Shown here one piece after another: positions 52,272 to 64,000 of a stretch of DNA of 64,000 nt. The DNA is taken from the NCBI GenBank assembly GCA_048013815.1, contig CM106585.1:10106001-10170000 (forward strand). Direction: 5' to 3'. The notes beneath the pieces were generated by a model, which saw only the letters and a list, made by a program, of their open reading frames with translations, was not told where the DNA came from and did no database searches. This DNA is from Setoptus koraiensis. Lineage: Eukaryota > Arthropoda. Within the stretch, counting starts at the first letter, position 1. Every line of letters starts with the position of its first letter. Both the position numbers and the translations under genes were made by a program.

Positions 52272-55200
52272 TTAGCTCGTAGTTGTGGCCTCGTTGCTGA
52301 CGGAGACGCTGTTTGAGGCGAGCCAATAGTTGTTGTGGTGCTGATTTGAGGCCGCGGCCACAGCGACGGCCGCCACCTGATGATGGGGACTGAGATGGTG
52401 GTGATGATTGAGAGCGGCGGCTGCCTGGCTAGTGTTGTTGTGGGCCGCATTCAAATGATGATGATGATTGAGTGCCGAGGCAGCATGATGATGATGGTGA
52501 TTGTGATGCTGCAGTGCCACCGCGGCCGCGCTCGTCGGCTGGCCAGCAGCCAGGCTGCTGAAATGATGATGATGCTGATTGAAGGTGCTGGCGTATTGAT
52601 CCATGGTTGCGGCGTCGTTGGCCAGCTGACCAGTGAACATGTTCATTACCTATAGAAACAATGGGACAATTTGTTGCAGATTGGATAATTTAATTATTTT
52701 AATTTGTGTGAATGTGTGAATTTTTGAGGCGATCATGCGGAGAGAGAGAGAGAGAGAGAGAGCGACAAAAAACGAGGTTAGTTTTTGAGCAATTGCTGTT
52801 TATTTATTGGTGGCGCGCGGTGTTGCTTTGTGGCCGCTCGACTTGGCTGATTGGCGCGACCGAGCGGCCATTTGAGACCAGAGACGGCATTTTAGTTGCC
52901 AGTCAACAATGGTTAGCGGTAGTTAGCGGCGGCGAGAAATATAATCTGTGCAGTGCTCAGATCAAAGCGTTCGGGCCGCCAGAACGGACAGTTATGAGTG
53001 AAAAATAACTGTTCATCGGCAACGGCGGAGGTGGCGTACTCCTCGTTGCCACCGACTTTTCTCTCTCTATTGCAACTTTTCTCTCTTTTGCAACTTTTCT
53101 CTCTTTTGCAACTTTACTCTCTTGTGCTCGCATAAATGCGTGAATTCATTCGCCGTTTCGATGCGTTCGTGTGTGTGTGTGTGTGTCAATGTCCAGTACA
53201 TGCGATCTGGCCCGATTTGCGCGCACACACACACGCTGATTGTGGCAATTGTTCGTGTTGTCGGGCCAACTGGAGTGCGAACAATGCGCGCGAATCAGCG
53301 CAAATTGAGCGCCCGCAAATTGTTTGTTGGTGGTATTTTGATGATAATGGCGCACAAGTGCGAGATCAGCGCCAACAAGAGCAAAAAGAGAGCGAAAAAG
53401 AGAGAAATTGTATCAAAATTGTGCCTGTTTGTCGGGCGCACAAGCGACGACACATGATGCGCTCATGTTGTTTCAAATCATCATCATCATCATGAGATGA
53501 AAGATGCCTTTTGTGGTCGGACTTTCTAGACCGGCCACTGTGATTAACAGCGAGGTATTGTGTTATAAAGCATGAATAATTCATTCATTCTTTGCGCTGC
53601 GACTCATTCATTTTGCATTGCGTTCATTGTTAACCTCACAAGTTGGCCGGCAACAAATGAACGCAACAACTTGTAAGATATTGCTCGTTTGCCGTTCCGT
53701 CAGAGCGAGCGCCGTCGGCCCACCGTTGCCTGCCCCCTGCCCCTCAACAGTCGGCCGCAACAATCGCAGCCTGTCCGCCGAGCCGATGGATAAGCGTGAA
53801 TCGATCGATCGCCCTACTCGCTCGCCGGCATTCATCATTGGGCATTGTCTCTGGCGGCCGGCCGGCCGGCCGGTCTGGCCAATCTATAGCACATCATTCA
53901 ATCAAAGGAAATCTCATTGTGAATTTGATTATTAATTGAATGTACCATCTTCACTGCAGCCCACCGTCCATTTGTCTAGTTAGTCGTAGTGCCTGCTAGC
54001 ACTGGTGCGGGCCAGAGCTAATCAAAGCTGACAAGTGTCGACTAATGATCAACGAGCAGTCGACAGCAAGCTAACTCGTCGACGACCTATAAAACGCAAG
54101 CAGCAAGCCGGCGCCGTCGCCGTCGGGCCGCCAAAAATGGCTCGACCGACGCTCGCTGCTCGTCGACCTATAATCTAGCCATGGACCACCAGCGCATTGC
54201 TTCATGTTATAATCATCGTCCATGACTTATGTAAATCTGCAAATCTTTTCGCTTATCCATATTCCAGCACAACAACAAAATATGCACATATTTTGATGGC
54301 ATGAATGGCAAACACATCAGCTTGCCAAATCTATCTAAATCTAATAAAGAAAAAGCAAAGGGGGAGCTCCTAACATGATGAGCCTACTGCTACAACTGGT
54401 ATGCAAATTTCGCTCTATGCTCGCTACCATACTTCAGCGGTGCCCAGCATGAATGTAATAACCTTTTGATGAAATTTCCATAAGGCCATTCAGTCGTCGT
54501 ATCGTCTCTCTCTCTCATACACACACACACATGAGACGCGAATGTGAACATGTAACGTAAAGACTGTGTCGCTTGCTCTCTCGAACAACGAGAAAAAAAG
54601 AGGAGGATTATTCTTCCTTTTTGGCATTACTTTTCCAATTTGAATATCGAATTCGTCCGACAAACTACTACTTTGCATTTTGACTTTTGAGCAGCAAACT
54701 GGCATGCATAAATACAGTACAGTTCGAGTCATTGTGTGCATGCTTAATTAGTGAATAAAACACGAAACTTGCAAGTTGAAGCGAATTGTCGCAACTAACG
54801 GACGCTCAGTACTCACAATCAGAGTGTGTCACCTGCTGAGAGAGGTGGCCAGGTTACAACAGATGAGTGCACTATGTCAGCAGGCAATTAATATGGCAAT
54901 ATTAAAAGGGATTCTCCAACAACAAAACATCAACTGCAATTAACGACCAGCAACAACCGAAAACTATGTAATGTAATGATAACATACAACAAAATGTCAT
55001 GTGCCACTAACAAGTTGGCCATGCTAACAACGGCGGACAGCCGATGACACGAGAATCGTAATAACAAAGTCATTAAATAGTCCATCATGCCCACTGACAC
55101 TAGCCCTAGTTGTTGTTCGAACAGACCATCTAATCTAATCAGGGGTGGATATGCCACAATAAACAACAAGAATGTCACCATCGCTTGTCATGTCACTCGA

Positions 55201-56973
55201 TGCGTTCATGCGTGCTCACAAGAACATGTTAAGTTGATCCATTTATGTATTAATAGGTTCACATATAGAACTACTGGCTGCCTTCTGACAACAACGTCAT
55301 GCATCAAGTAGCAGAGACTTCGGTGTAATGACACTGATTTTCGACTTGACTCCAAGGAATTTGCGTTGTCATGTGCGTTGCATGCCATTGGTTTATATTT
55401 GGTATTTATTTATCATAGCGCATGCATACAAACTTGCCAGATTAAACGTCATGTCAGTGCTCATAAGAATCATTTGTTCAAGCGCTAGGCAAATTGGTCA
55501 GCAGTCAAGTTTAAATTGAAATAAAAAAACTGACTTACGGATTGCGGGGGCGAATGCACACTCACCTGAGATTGTATAGCCGCTGCCGAATTGGCTATGT
55601 AGGACGATGAGGCAGGTAGATTATTAGTATCATTGACTCCATAGGCGCCATTGGCACCTGTTGAGTTGTTGCCGCTTGATTCAGTGGCCGATGCAGCGCC
55701 AGTTGATGTTGCTGACGAGCCGCCAGAGGAGTTGGCAGATGAATTTTGTAGTTGCTGTTGTGATCCTGATGAAGATGATGATATCATGTGCTGTTGACTT
55801 TGTTGTTGCTGGTGCTGCTGATGCTGTTGTTGTTGATGTTGTTGCTGTTGGTGCTGGTGCTGCTGGTGGTGCTGCTGGTGCTGGTGTTGTTGTTGCTGGT
55901 GCGAATGCTGTTGTTGATGCTGCTGTTGGTGGTGTGAGTGTTGCTGATGTTGGTGCTGTTGCATTTGTGTTTGGCTCTGGTGGTGATGATGGTGTCCATA
56001 GGGATAAATGGACGGTAGTGAGGCTGCCGCAACTGCGGCCGCTGCAGCAACTGCCGATGTTACGGCGGCCGACGACGACACTGAGCCCGAGTTTGATGAA
56101 ACTGGCGACGGAGTTGTTGGCGCATAATTGTTAGTAATTAATTGTTCATGCAGGTGAACTCCTGCAAGCAATTGGGGGCGTAAGAATGGGGCTTGTATCA
56201 GTTATCGAAAACGTACGTACAGATTGGCGATTTGTATATCAAATCATCATATAATCATCAAGTGTCGGTGCTGGTTGCAGCAACCAGTTTGTGTACTCAC
56301 CATTGCCAGAGTTGTCAATATTAGAAGCTTGCACTGAGTGACTATTGTTCATGTGTGAAGAAGAGTTAGTTGAAGCTGAATTTGCCTGTGAGGCCGTGTG
56401 ATAATGTAGTGCCGCCGCAGCCATGGCCGCATCCGTGGGACTCTGATGATGACTCAAATGATGATGACTACTTAGGCCCTGTTGGCCTAATTGAGATGCT
56501 GACGATCCACCGCTCGCTTGTCCGCTAGAGCTCGTTCCGGACTGGCCACAGGCCGACATGTTGGTGGCGCCTGATGCGTTATTTGTGGTGCCATTATTTG
56601 AATTGTTGCCTGCCGACATGTGAAACGAATATGGATTGTGTTGTGCGCTTAATTGGTGATATTGATGCGTCAAATTGTGATGATGATGATGATTAGAGGA
56701 CGACGACGATGGCGATGAATGCTGATGATGATGGTGATGCTGATGAGCGGCAACGGCAACAGCGGCCGCTGCGGCATTAGTGGCCGCCGCCACTGCCTGG
56801 CTACTAGTGGCGGGAATCGGAACAACGGATTGAGCAGCGGCCGCCGACACAACAGAATAGGCCGCCGCAGCCGAGTGCATGGTGGGCGTCAGGCCCGCCA
56901 ATGAGAAATGGGGATACTTTTGGCTTCCGTTGGTTTGTTTGCGAAATCTGGCCCGTCTATTGCTGAACCAAAC
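52272..56973 (-). CDS. Pax3/7-type paired-class homeobox protein, 3' exons
   Basis: Three exons: 56973-56301 (acceptor CACAACAG, donor G/GTGAGT), 56161-55566 (acceptor TTGCAG, donor CAG/GTGAGT) and 52649-52272 (acceptor TCTATAG, TAG stop). Phases agree, giving 548 residues here. The first begins VWFSNRRARFRKQ, the end of homeodomain helix 3. Ser at homeodomain position 50 is specific to Pax proteins, and RARxRKQ fits the Pax3/7 (paired/gooseberry) group. The break before codon 47 is the classic paired-class intron position. The rest is long, low in conserved motifs and rich in His, Gln, Ala and Ser runs. Paired domain and homeodomain start are upstream, beyond the window or in unread small exons. 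Retaining the intron after 56301 gives an alternative end, EYTNWLLQPAPTLDDYMMI, stopping at 56239. Confidence 0.88.
52737..52765. repeat. (GA)n microsatellite in a Pax intron
   Basis: About twelve GA units upstream of the last Pax exon. Confidence 0.85.
55795..55980 (-). repeat. CAG/CAC/CAA triplet tract coding poly-Gln/His
   Basis: An in-frame Gln/His tract of about 60 codons in the second Pax exon of this window, interrupted by CAT and AGC codons. It is a candidate for length polymorphism. Confidence 0.9.
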
Positions 56974-59900
56974 CTGTTGTGTATGCAAGAGTTATATGAG
57001 ATGTTATATAGGCCGGGATAAGTTGACGGGTTAATTAGTTATAATTAATTAATTAGAGTATTGAATTAATAATTAGAGTATCGAATAGTAAGTCATTATC
57101 GAGTTATTAGTAGCGAGGATGAGTCGTTGCCGAGGCACGCAGCGTCGCGAGAGGCCCGATAAGCTGGCCATCGGGCGGCCGCCGGGTGTCATCATCGGTT
57201 GGCCTATATGGCCGGCATTAGTGATATGGGATCACACACAACGATCAGCTAATAGTTTAATCAATGACCGGTGGCGCTCGCCTCGCTGTCCAAACAACAG
57301 GCCAGATCTGAGCTGGCGATTGGGCTGCCGCTAGTAAGCGGCAGTCATGCACCAAAGTGCAACAAATTGAGGATCTATGCATTGCGTGCGATTAAATGCC
57401 AAGTTAAATAACAAGCTGGCTCTCCATCTCTCGTCCGCTCGGGCGATTGATCGATAATAGAACCAATGACTGTTGACCCGAAGCGATAATCAATGAGCGC
57501 TGCCATGTTGCTGTTGTTGGTTTTGCTAATTGCCCACCAGTGAACATATAGGCTCTAGCAGTCAACAATTGAATATTGGCCGGCAATTATTTCTACCGGT
57601 TGCAACAAGCGCTGACCGGCCAGTATCCCTCAAGCTGTAATTATCTCTTTGCTTTCGTCAATGACCCGACACCGACAGGCTGCTTCTGTTTGTGGAAATA
57701 TGGCAAACTTTGTTTTGCTTGTTTCCTGGAGGTGGCAGCAATAAACACACATACACCGCCTCGCATTGGGCTCTTGGTATACTAGTGCAACAAGTGAAAT
57801 AATAATAATCATGAAACTTGTTGTTGCCGGCATTTGTACTTGTCGGCCAGGCGCGTTTCCTTGGTCTTTGTCGATATTGTCGGTATTATTGAACATACGC
57901 ATTTTCGATAATGGGAGTCGCGCGCATCGCTCAGCCATCGACACAACTGCTGGCTAATCAATTTGTTGTTACGCAACCTGTTACTTATTAGCAACTTTTT
58001 AACAGATTTCCTCTTGCAATAGTTATGACTCGGTCCAATAGTGATCATGGTGCTTGCAATGTTTGTATGTGGCCGAGCCGACAACAACAACAGCAGCAGT
58101 GGCAGCAACAACAACAATGGTCACTAATATCACGCCATATCCCAATGCGGCCGGCTAGAACAGTACAGTTCAGTGTGGCCACTTGGCCATTGGTACGTTT
58201 GCCACTAAAGAAAGTTTGAATAATAATTCGCGCGAGGTCGCCCCGACCGACCGACCGACAAGTCCTAGACATGCTAGTTGGCGCCACAGCTGGTGGTGGC
58301 GATGGTGGTAACTGCACTCGTGCCTGACAAAACTGATTGATGTTGTGAGTGTCGGTGGCGGGTCTTTTTATCCTACTGCTCACGCCGGCGCTGCCACTGC
58401 CACTATTGCATCTCTCATTGTGTCCGATCGAATGTACGTTATATTGATAATTATGCAACATCATGATCATAAATGATAAAGATGGCGCCGGGCCACACAC
58501 CATCACCTGAGCGGGTGTTTGTGTGTGGCGTCCGCCGGTCCGTCCGTCCGTCAGTGTGAAGCGTCAAGTCAAGTGCGATTCGAGTGCGATTCCAGTCAAA
58601 AGTTGAAGTTTTGAGGGAGCAAATTAAATAATAGCATCAGTTTATCGCCACACGCGCTCTCTCTCTCTCTCTCTCTGTCCGGCAGAGTCTGCTCAACCTC
58701 TGCAACTATTTGCCTGTTGCATGATTATTTCGCGACCGAAGCTGCCATCGGCCGACTTTGTGTGAAGTAGTCAAAGGTGCCTACAAAGGTTAATAATGAT
58801 AACTGCATGGCATCGATTGTGTGGTCAATCATTGATCAGCGTTGGGTGCTACCTCACTGAGACTTCTCCTGTCGGGCTCGCTCTCTCGCGAGCTGTCCGT
58901 CGACGTTATTAGTTGTGTTATACATTTGACAGCTCTTTGCTCGGCAAACGGCAACGGCCGATCGCAATCAACAAGGCCACCTCGACGCAGATCGTGTATG
59001 AGCTCCCGCTACACGCCGTAGACGCATCCGAATGATGCTGCTACTCGAACCAAACAACAAAGGTTGCGCTCCAAACAGACACTCACACTTGTTTTATCTC
59101 TCTCTTTCTCTCTCCTCTGATAACTATCCACATTATCTGCTGACCACTGCCGTCAGAAGCAGCAAGTGGTTGCGTGGTGCTGCTGGTGGCGCTGCTGGTG
59201 CTGGCGGCGGCAATGGCGCTCGACAGAGAATGATTGACAGCCAGAAAGCGTGCGCCGAGAGCAAAACTTGATGGACACCAACAAAGAATAATAGCATAAA
59301 AATAATAATATTCGCCATCTTGCTGGGTGTTATTGATCAACAATAAAAGGATATTGAGGTTATTATATTCACTGCTGCTGTTGCTGCTTCTGCTGTTGCT
59401 ATTCATTTTTCACATCTTTATGGCGCCCTTGCGTCTGCCGAACGCTAGCTGGCTGGTGACCAATGGCGGCACCCAACAATCAGTATTATACAATCAAAAG
59501 GAAGAAGCTTGACATGTATATAGGAGCCCGGTCTGCCGATGTACATGTGCGGCTCGAGCTGGCCGAACGGACGGACGACCGACTGGCCAAAGTGCGTTGA
59601 TTGTGGTAGTGCCATTAGTGATCAAAACTAGTGCATCTGTCGTGATCGAGCGCCCTCACATCAATGGTCAGCTGTGGTAACAATTGATAGCTCGATAGAT
59701 GGACTAGTCCATTGTATCAGATCATAGTTATAGGCTCAGCTCCCCAGCCAACAGCTATATCCACTCCAAAATAGACACATGAGCACACACACACACACTG
59801 TAATGTCCGAATAGGTGGTAGTTTAATAGGATAATACGCTAGTGGTTGCGTTTGTCGGGCCAGAGTTCGAATTTGACTTGTTTGACCTGGTTGCCATTGT

Positions 59901-60705
59901 AATGCTGCTGTTGCCAACGACAACCACTCTCCTCCGAGTTCGTGATCTCGATATAACTAGTCGCCCGATGCAACCAACATGGCAACGTCTGGTCTACTAC
60001 AGATGTAGTTACTTACTGTGATTACTACCACTGCTACCACTACCTGCCATTGCTTGTGTGTAAGTTATAATATATTATTTTTCTTCAATGATTGCGCAAT
60101 ATCTTTCCAAGTGGCAAAGAGTAGTAGTATTCAACGGTCCAATGTGTGGTCCTCTATGCCAAAATCATTATTAGTATTATTACTATTGCTATCATTGTAA
60201 TACTACTGTCTCGGTATTCTTTGCTACACTCATACATGCACACACAACAAAAAATATCTCTACATGTTGGCCCAATAATTCACCTATATCGAGCTCAGAT
60301 TGAACAATTGAGAAAGACTTCCCGCCGACACTCACATAAGCATTGTGTGACTACTAGGCTGGTAAGCTTATATCTCTATGATGACACGATCTCTAATGAG
60401 CAATATCTACATATACACGCCAGTGGCTAGATACAAGCTATGGAGTGATGTTGTTGTTGCTGTTTTGTTTTGCTTGGCATTCTGCCATTGTTGTTGCTTA
60501 CTATAAAAGGCAGGGGCAGCAGCAAAATGACAGCTAGTAACCATCGTCAGCGGGATAATATGAGATAGTTGTGGTCTTTGTATGTTGCACACTGGCAAAC
60601 AGTAGAACAGAGTGCATTTAAATGATGTAAAAAAATCGTGTACATCATTCACAGCGGGCGGCTTATTTGCTCAGATCATTTTAAAATCTGATATCCCACA
60701 CAAAC

Positions 60706-60732
60706 AAATACACACACACACACACACACACA
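60706..60732. repeat. (CA)n microsatellite
   Basis: About thirteen CA units, preceded by imperfect ones. Confidence 0.85.
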
Positions 60733-63144
60733 CTTACAACCAAAGTGTTCAACTGTCGCTCAAGGATAGGCAATAGATATATTGAGTTATGTATAGCATA
60801 GCTTGCCAACGACGATTCTTTTCCATACATCTTGCCAGCGAGCTTGGAACAATTTCAAGTGTTGCTCTACACACGAAGTTTCTCTCTGTCTTTCTAAAAA
60901 CTCTCTGATCGACTAGATTGAGATTCCGCGATCATAATTAGCTGTATTGCACATAAGATAGTAGTAGTGGTAGTCTAGCTAAACGACTATAGTGGTGCCA
61001 CTAAAATGATCTTCAATGTTAAAGCATATTTTAGATACTATCATGGCACACAAATAGATATAGGCTGCGTCGGCATGTCAATATGTAAGTAAGTGTGCGC
61101 TCACATAATGGCAAGACAAGTCACGAGCTGAGGCAAGTCAACTTAACTCTTCTCCACTTGAGGTCTAACCAAAAAGCTTTGTTGTTATCAATCGTCAACT
61201 CTCATGTATCGCCGTCGACAGGTGTTGGCTGATATTGGATGCTCTAGTCAGTGTGAGCCACCAGTACTGGTGGTTCTAGACAGCTAAAATACTGTCTCGA
61301 GTTTCGATACATGATGAGTTGTTGTTATGTGCTGCTATCCATAGAGAAAGGTCTGTGGGTATATAAAAACATAGCGAGGTTAAAAATTGTGATTCACTAG
61401 ACTATTGCGCTAATGGCTGTCCGTCCAACTTGACGTCTAGGCAGCCATGTTTCGACTACCGCATTCCTTTTCGAATCAAAACAATGTCTTCTGGCCATTC
61501 CTTATATTGAGAGAGACATGCTGTATAAGTGTGCGGTGTTTTAAATTCTATCTTGCATATCTAGCAGACCAGCAGCTTAATTTAGTTGAACAAGTCGAGT
61601 TGAATTGGTGAGCCTGGCCGAACTAAGGTGAGAGATTCTATTACATTTTGTTTTATAATTTACACAGTCGAATTGAACAGTTTAAATGAGCGCACACTTT
61701 CAACTATTGCTGACATAAAGATAAGATAAAAATGAGAGAAAAGATACTTCATCGTTCTCTTCTGTCCTTCTTGTCAAATACATTTATGGCTGACGCACCA
61801 ACGGCACCACTGCTTAGTGCAGTCTGGTAGGTTGTATGATAGCGGCTTCTAAAGAATCACCTTCACGATATAATTACATGTAATGATACACTGGGCCATC
61901 CATCACGCCAGTAGTTATATATCAGTGAGTATCTATCATTTTGTACATTTTGTAAGGCAACACTCATTGTATGATGAGCACACAACAAAACAATGAAAGT
62001 TATCTTCTTTGTTATGTATATCTGTTATAAGATCGAAGGCGCAATGACATGATATTATACGAACAATGCAATTTTGCGCCTTACGACTCGCGTGCCAGAG
62101 GGCTCAAAATTCAGCCTGGCATATCGCTTCCAAATTTTCGGGCAGCCAAGTTTTGTAGACAAACTTGTCGACCACTGGGCAACAACCAGAAGCCGATCAC
62201 ATTGGCGTGTTGAATGTTCTGATCTTGTGGCAGACACACACATTCTCTTTAGGATATACAGGGATGGTTAATGTATCGATTGATATTGATTTTGGTTTGC
62301 AGTTTAGCCGCAGCGTTCAGCAACCCACCAGAATCTTTATACTTCTTCTTGCTAACGAGGTGTGGCAAATTTAAGCAGAATAGAGATGATAGGAGCCACT
62401 GGTTTGTCACACCTAAATTCTGATCAATCACTACCAGTTGATTCGATTTGAGTCTCTTATATTGATGACTACAGTAAATTGTCTTTGATTTCTGTTACGG
62501 ATATCAGTCGTGAAAGTCGATGATAGTTTTGCTGATCGCGCGTTGCCAGCGTTTAATCATGATCAGCCAAGTTGACTCAGAGACAGCCACCAGTTAGTAA
62601 ATACTCTAACTATTAGTAAACAGTTATAGCTGTCTCTAATCAACACATCAAACTAATTGCTGACTGTTTATGCCTAAAATGACTATGGCATGGGTGGGTT
62701 CATGAAAGGTAAGGTTGATTGTGGTTCTCACACAGTCATCTTTGCTTTGCCTGATCTTGTTAGTTGCTAGCAATTTGAAGCAGCCATTTAGTGAATCTGG
62801 GAGCGCATTTAGTAAACCAAACAGGATCACTCAACCAGTTTTCGTTTATGATGATCAATAGGTGATGAATGAAGCTCCAACTATGTTGGGTGACACCACT
62901 AATGAATCAACTGAGGGTCTGTCCTTCAACTTTAAACGATTTAGGAGATTCGTTAGGTTCACTGCTGGCGACCACTTTTAGCTATATCAAGTTGGTTAAA
63001 GGTGTGTGTGTGTATGCGTGTGCTCAATTATGCCGCTTTCACAATTGTTCACCACACTCACCCAAAATTCACGGAGATTGGCATTTTGTTGTTGTGATCG
63101 TTGATCACTGGCGAACGTCTTCTCCCCGCTATTACCGTGGTAAT

Positions 63145-63197
63145 TTCAACTGTAATTTATAGTGGATAATGGTTATCATCTATAAATTACAGTTGAA
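63145..63197. repeat. Perfect 18-bp inverted repeat
   Basis: TTCAACTGTAATTTATAG at 63145-63162 is exactly mirrored at 63180-63197 with a 17-nt loop. AT-rich; could be a small foldback or a stem-loop RNA. Confidence 0.85.
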
Positions 63198-64000
63198 CAT
63201 CTAAAACAACACACATCCCATCACTAAAAGCGTGAATAATAATGAATTCATTGTAAGTACATCTATTGGTCGCTAGTGTCACTTGTGAACTTGTATCATT
63301 ATTATGGGACACATCTACTAAGGTTTGAGTTTATCTGCTTGTTAGCTTGCTGTCAATTCGACTATGATTTATCAATCGTGTAGGTTGGTGTGTGCACCTG
63401 GGAGTTGTGTATTGTTGTAGTGAAGCGCGCTTATTCGGCCAATATGTCCTAATTGATTGGTGGACCGATGCATGCTTCACGCATCAATTTACTAACGGTC
63501 ACAGATAGACATGGCACACTAGAACGGTAGTACACTCTTGATTCGAACAATTGGTAAAATTTGAAATAAACAGCTAGAAATAGATGAACGTGTGCTGCCG
63601 AATTGCTGAACAGCAGCACCGTGGAGCTGCAACAACAGCTCGAGTCTCGTCTAGACTTTTGCGAAAGACTTTGCCACCATTTAACTCACTGTTGCTCATG
63701 CATAATTGCTGCACAATTGTTGTTATATGGCACTGACCAAAGATCAATAATCGGATAATACTAATCGAGTGTCGGTGATCCAGTTATAAATAGTCGGCTA
63801 GCTAAGCGTAATTTTGAGAACGATTTGCATAAATGTGTCTATGGGTCCATCCGCAGATTCGGTTTCACCTTGCAAAAGTTGAGAATAAAAAGTGAGCGAT
63901 CCAGTTGCTCCCATCGCCACTCAATGTAAATAACTTGTGTCTATAAGGCATAATAAGGCAGATAGAGTCTGCAATGATAATGTAATAATAGTGATAGTAA

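Larger units (their letters stand above)
56974..64000. other. Probable long Pax3/7 intron, no exon recognised
   Basis: The next upstream Pax exon must lie to the right. No minus-strand frame here encodes paired-domain or early homeodomain sequence. The stretch holds microsatellites (TC near 58,660; CA at about 60,706-60,732) and one perfect hairpin at 63,145-63,197. ATTA-type and other sites are abundant but not informative. Confidence 0.5.

Noticed and set aside
56974-64000. Paired-box or early homeobox exon of the Pax gene
   Set aside because: Looked for on the minus strand; none of the frames matches. Very small exons cannot be excluded.
1-64000. tRNA, rRNA, LTR element or virus-like element
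   Set aside because: No B-box-like tRNA pattern, rRNA core, reverse transcriptase, integrase or capsid-like sequence was recognised anywhere.

Overview
This is eukaryotic, animal DNA, most likely from a protostome with a compact genome. Introns are short where they can be read (81 to about 115 nt), although the Pax gene also has a long one. A lachesin orthologue and a Pax3/7-type homeobox gene point to an arthropod or close relative. A mite is a reasonable guess, but nothing here fixes the species.

Region by region. (a) 1-625, minus strand: the 5' coding part of an M13 (neprilysin/ECE-like) metallopeptidase that runs off the left edge. About 9.5 kb of mostly non-coding, microsatellite-rich DNA follows. 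(b) 10.1-16.7 kb: a compact housekeeping block with an AGTRAP-like membrane protein, a NEPRO-domain nucleolar protein, GMP reductase and inositol-trisphosphate 3-kinase (ITPK). (c) 16.2-36.6 kb: an accessory region. It holds eight intact copies, one truncated copy and at least one fossil tail of a short secreted peptide-precursor family, many of them in head-to-head pairs. It is threaded with large inverted and direct duplications that have carried off pieces of the neighbouring genes (last exon of ITPK, last exon of lachesin). A TIL-type protease-inhibitor gene, a saccharopine-dehydrogenase-like (SCCPDH) gene, a GC-rich insert and a TA-flanked MITE lie in the same region. (d) 35.9-48.4 kb: lachesin, the spliceosomal protein TXNL4A/Dim1, glyoxalase II, an orphan membrane protein, a CDC50/TMEM30 flippase subunit, a 588-residue orphan type I membrane protein and three small disordered, mucin-like or coiled-coil proteins. 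(e) 52.3-57.0 kb, minus strand: the 3' exons of a Pax3/7-type gene. DNA without recognisable genes lies on both sides, and the right side is probably its large upstream intron.

The most interesting content is the peptide family. Every copy with an intact start has nearly the same signal peptide and pro-region start, followed by fast-changing cassettes cut by KR. All 16 KR dibasic sites in the eight intact copies are followed by Gln, and many segments end in Gly plus a basic residue. Standard secretory processing would therefore yield many short peptides with an N-terminal pyroglutamate, often amidated. Conserved signal and untranslated regions with variable mature segments in a recombining array is the pattern of diversifying toxin, antimicrobial or neuropeptide families. 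The identity of the family and its function are not known to me.
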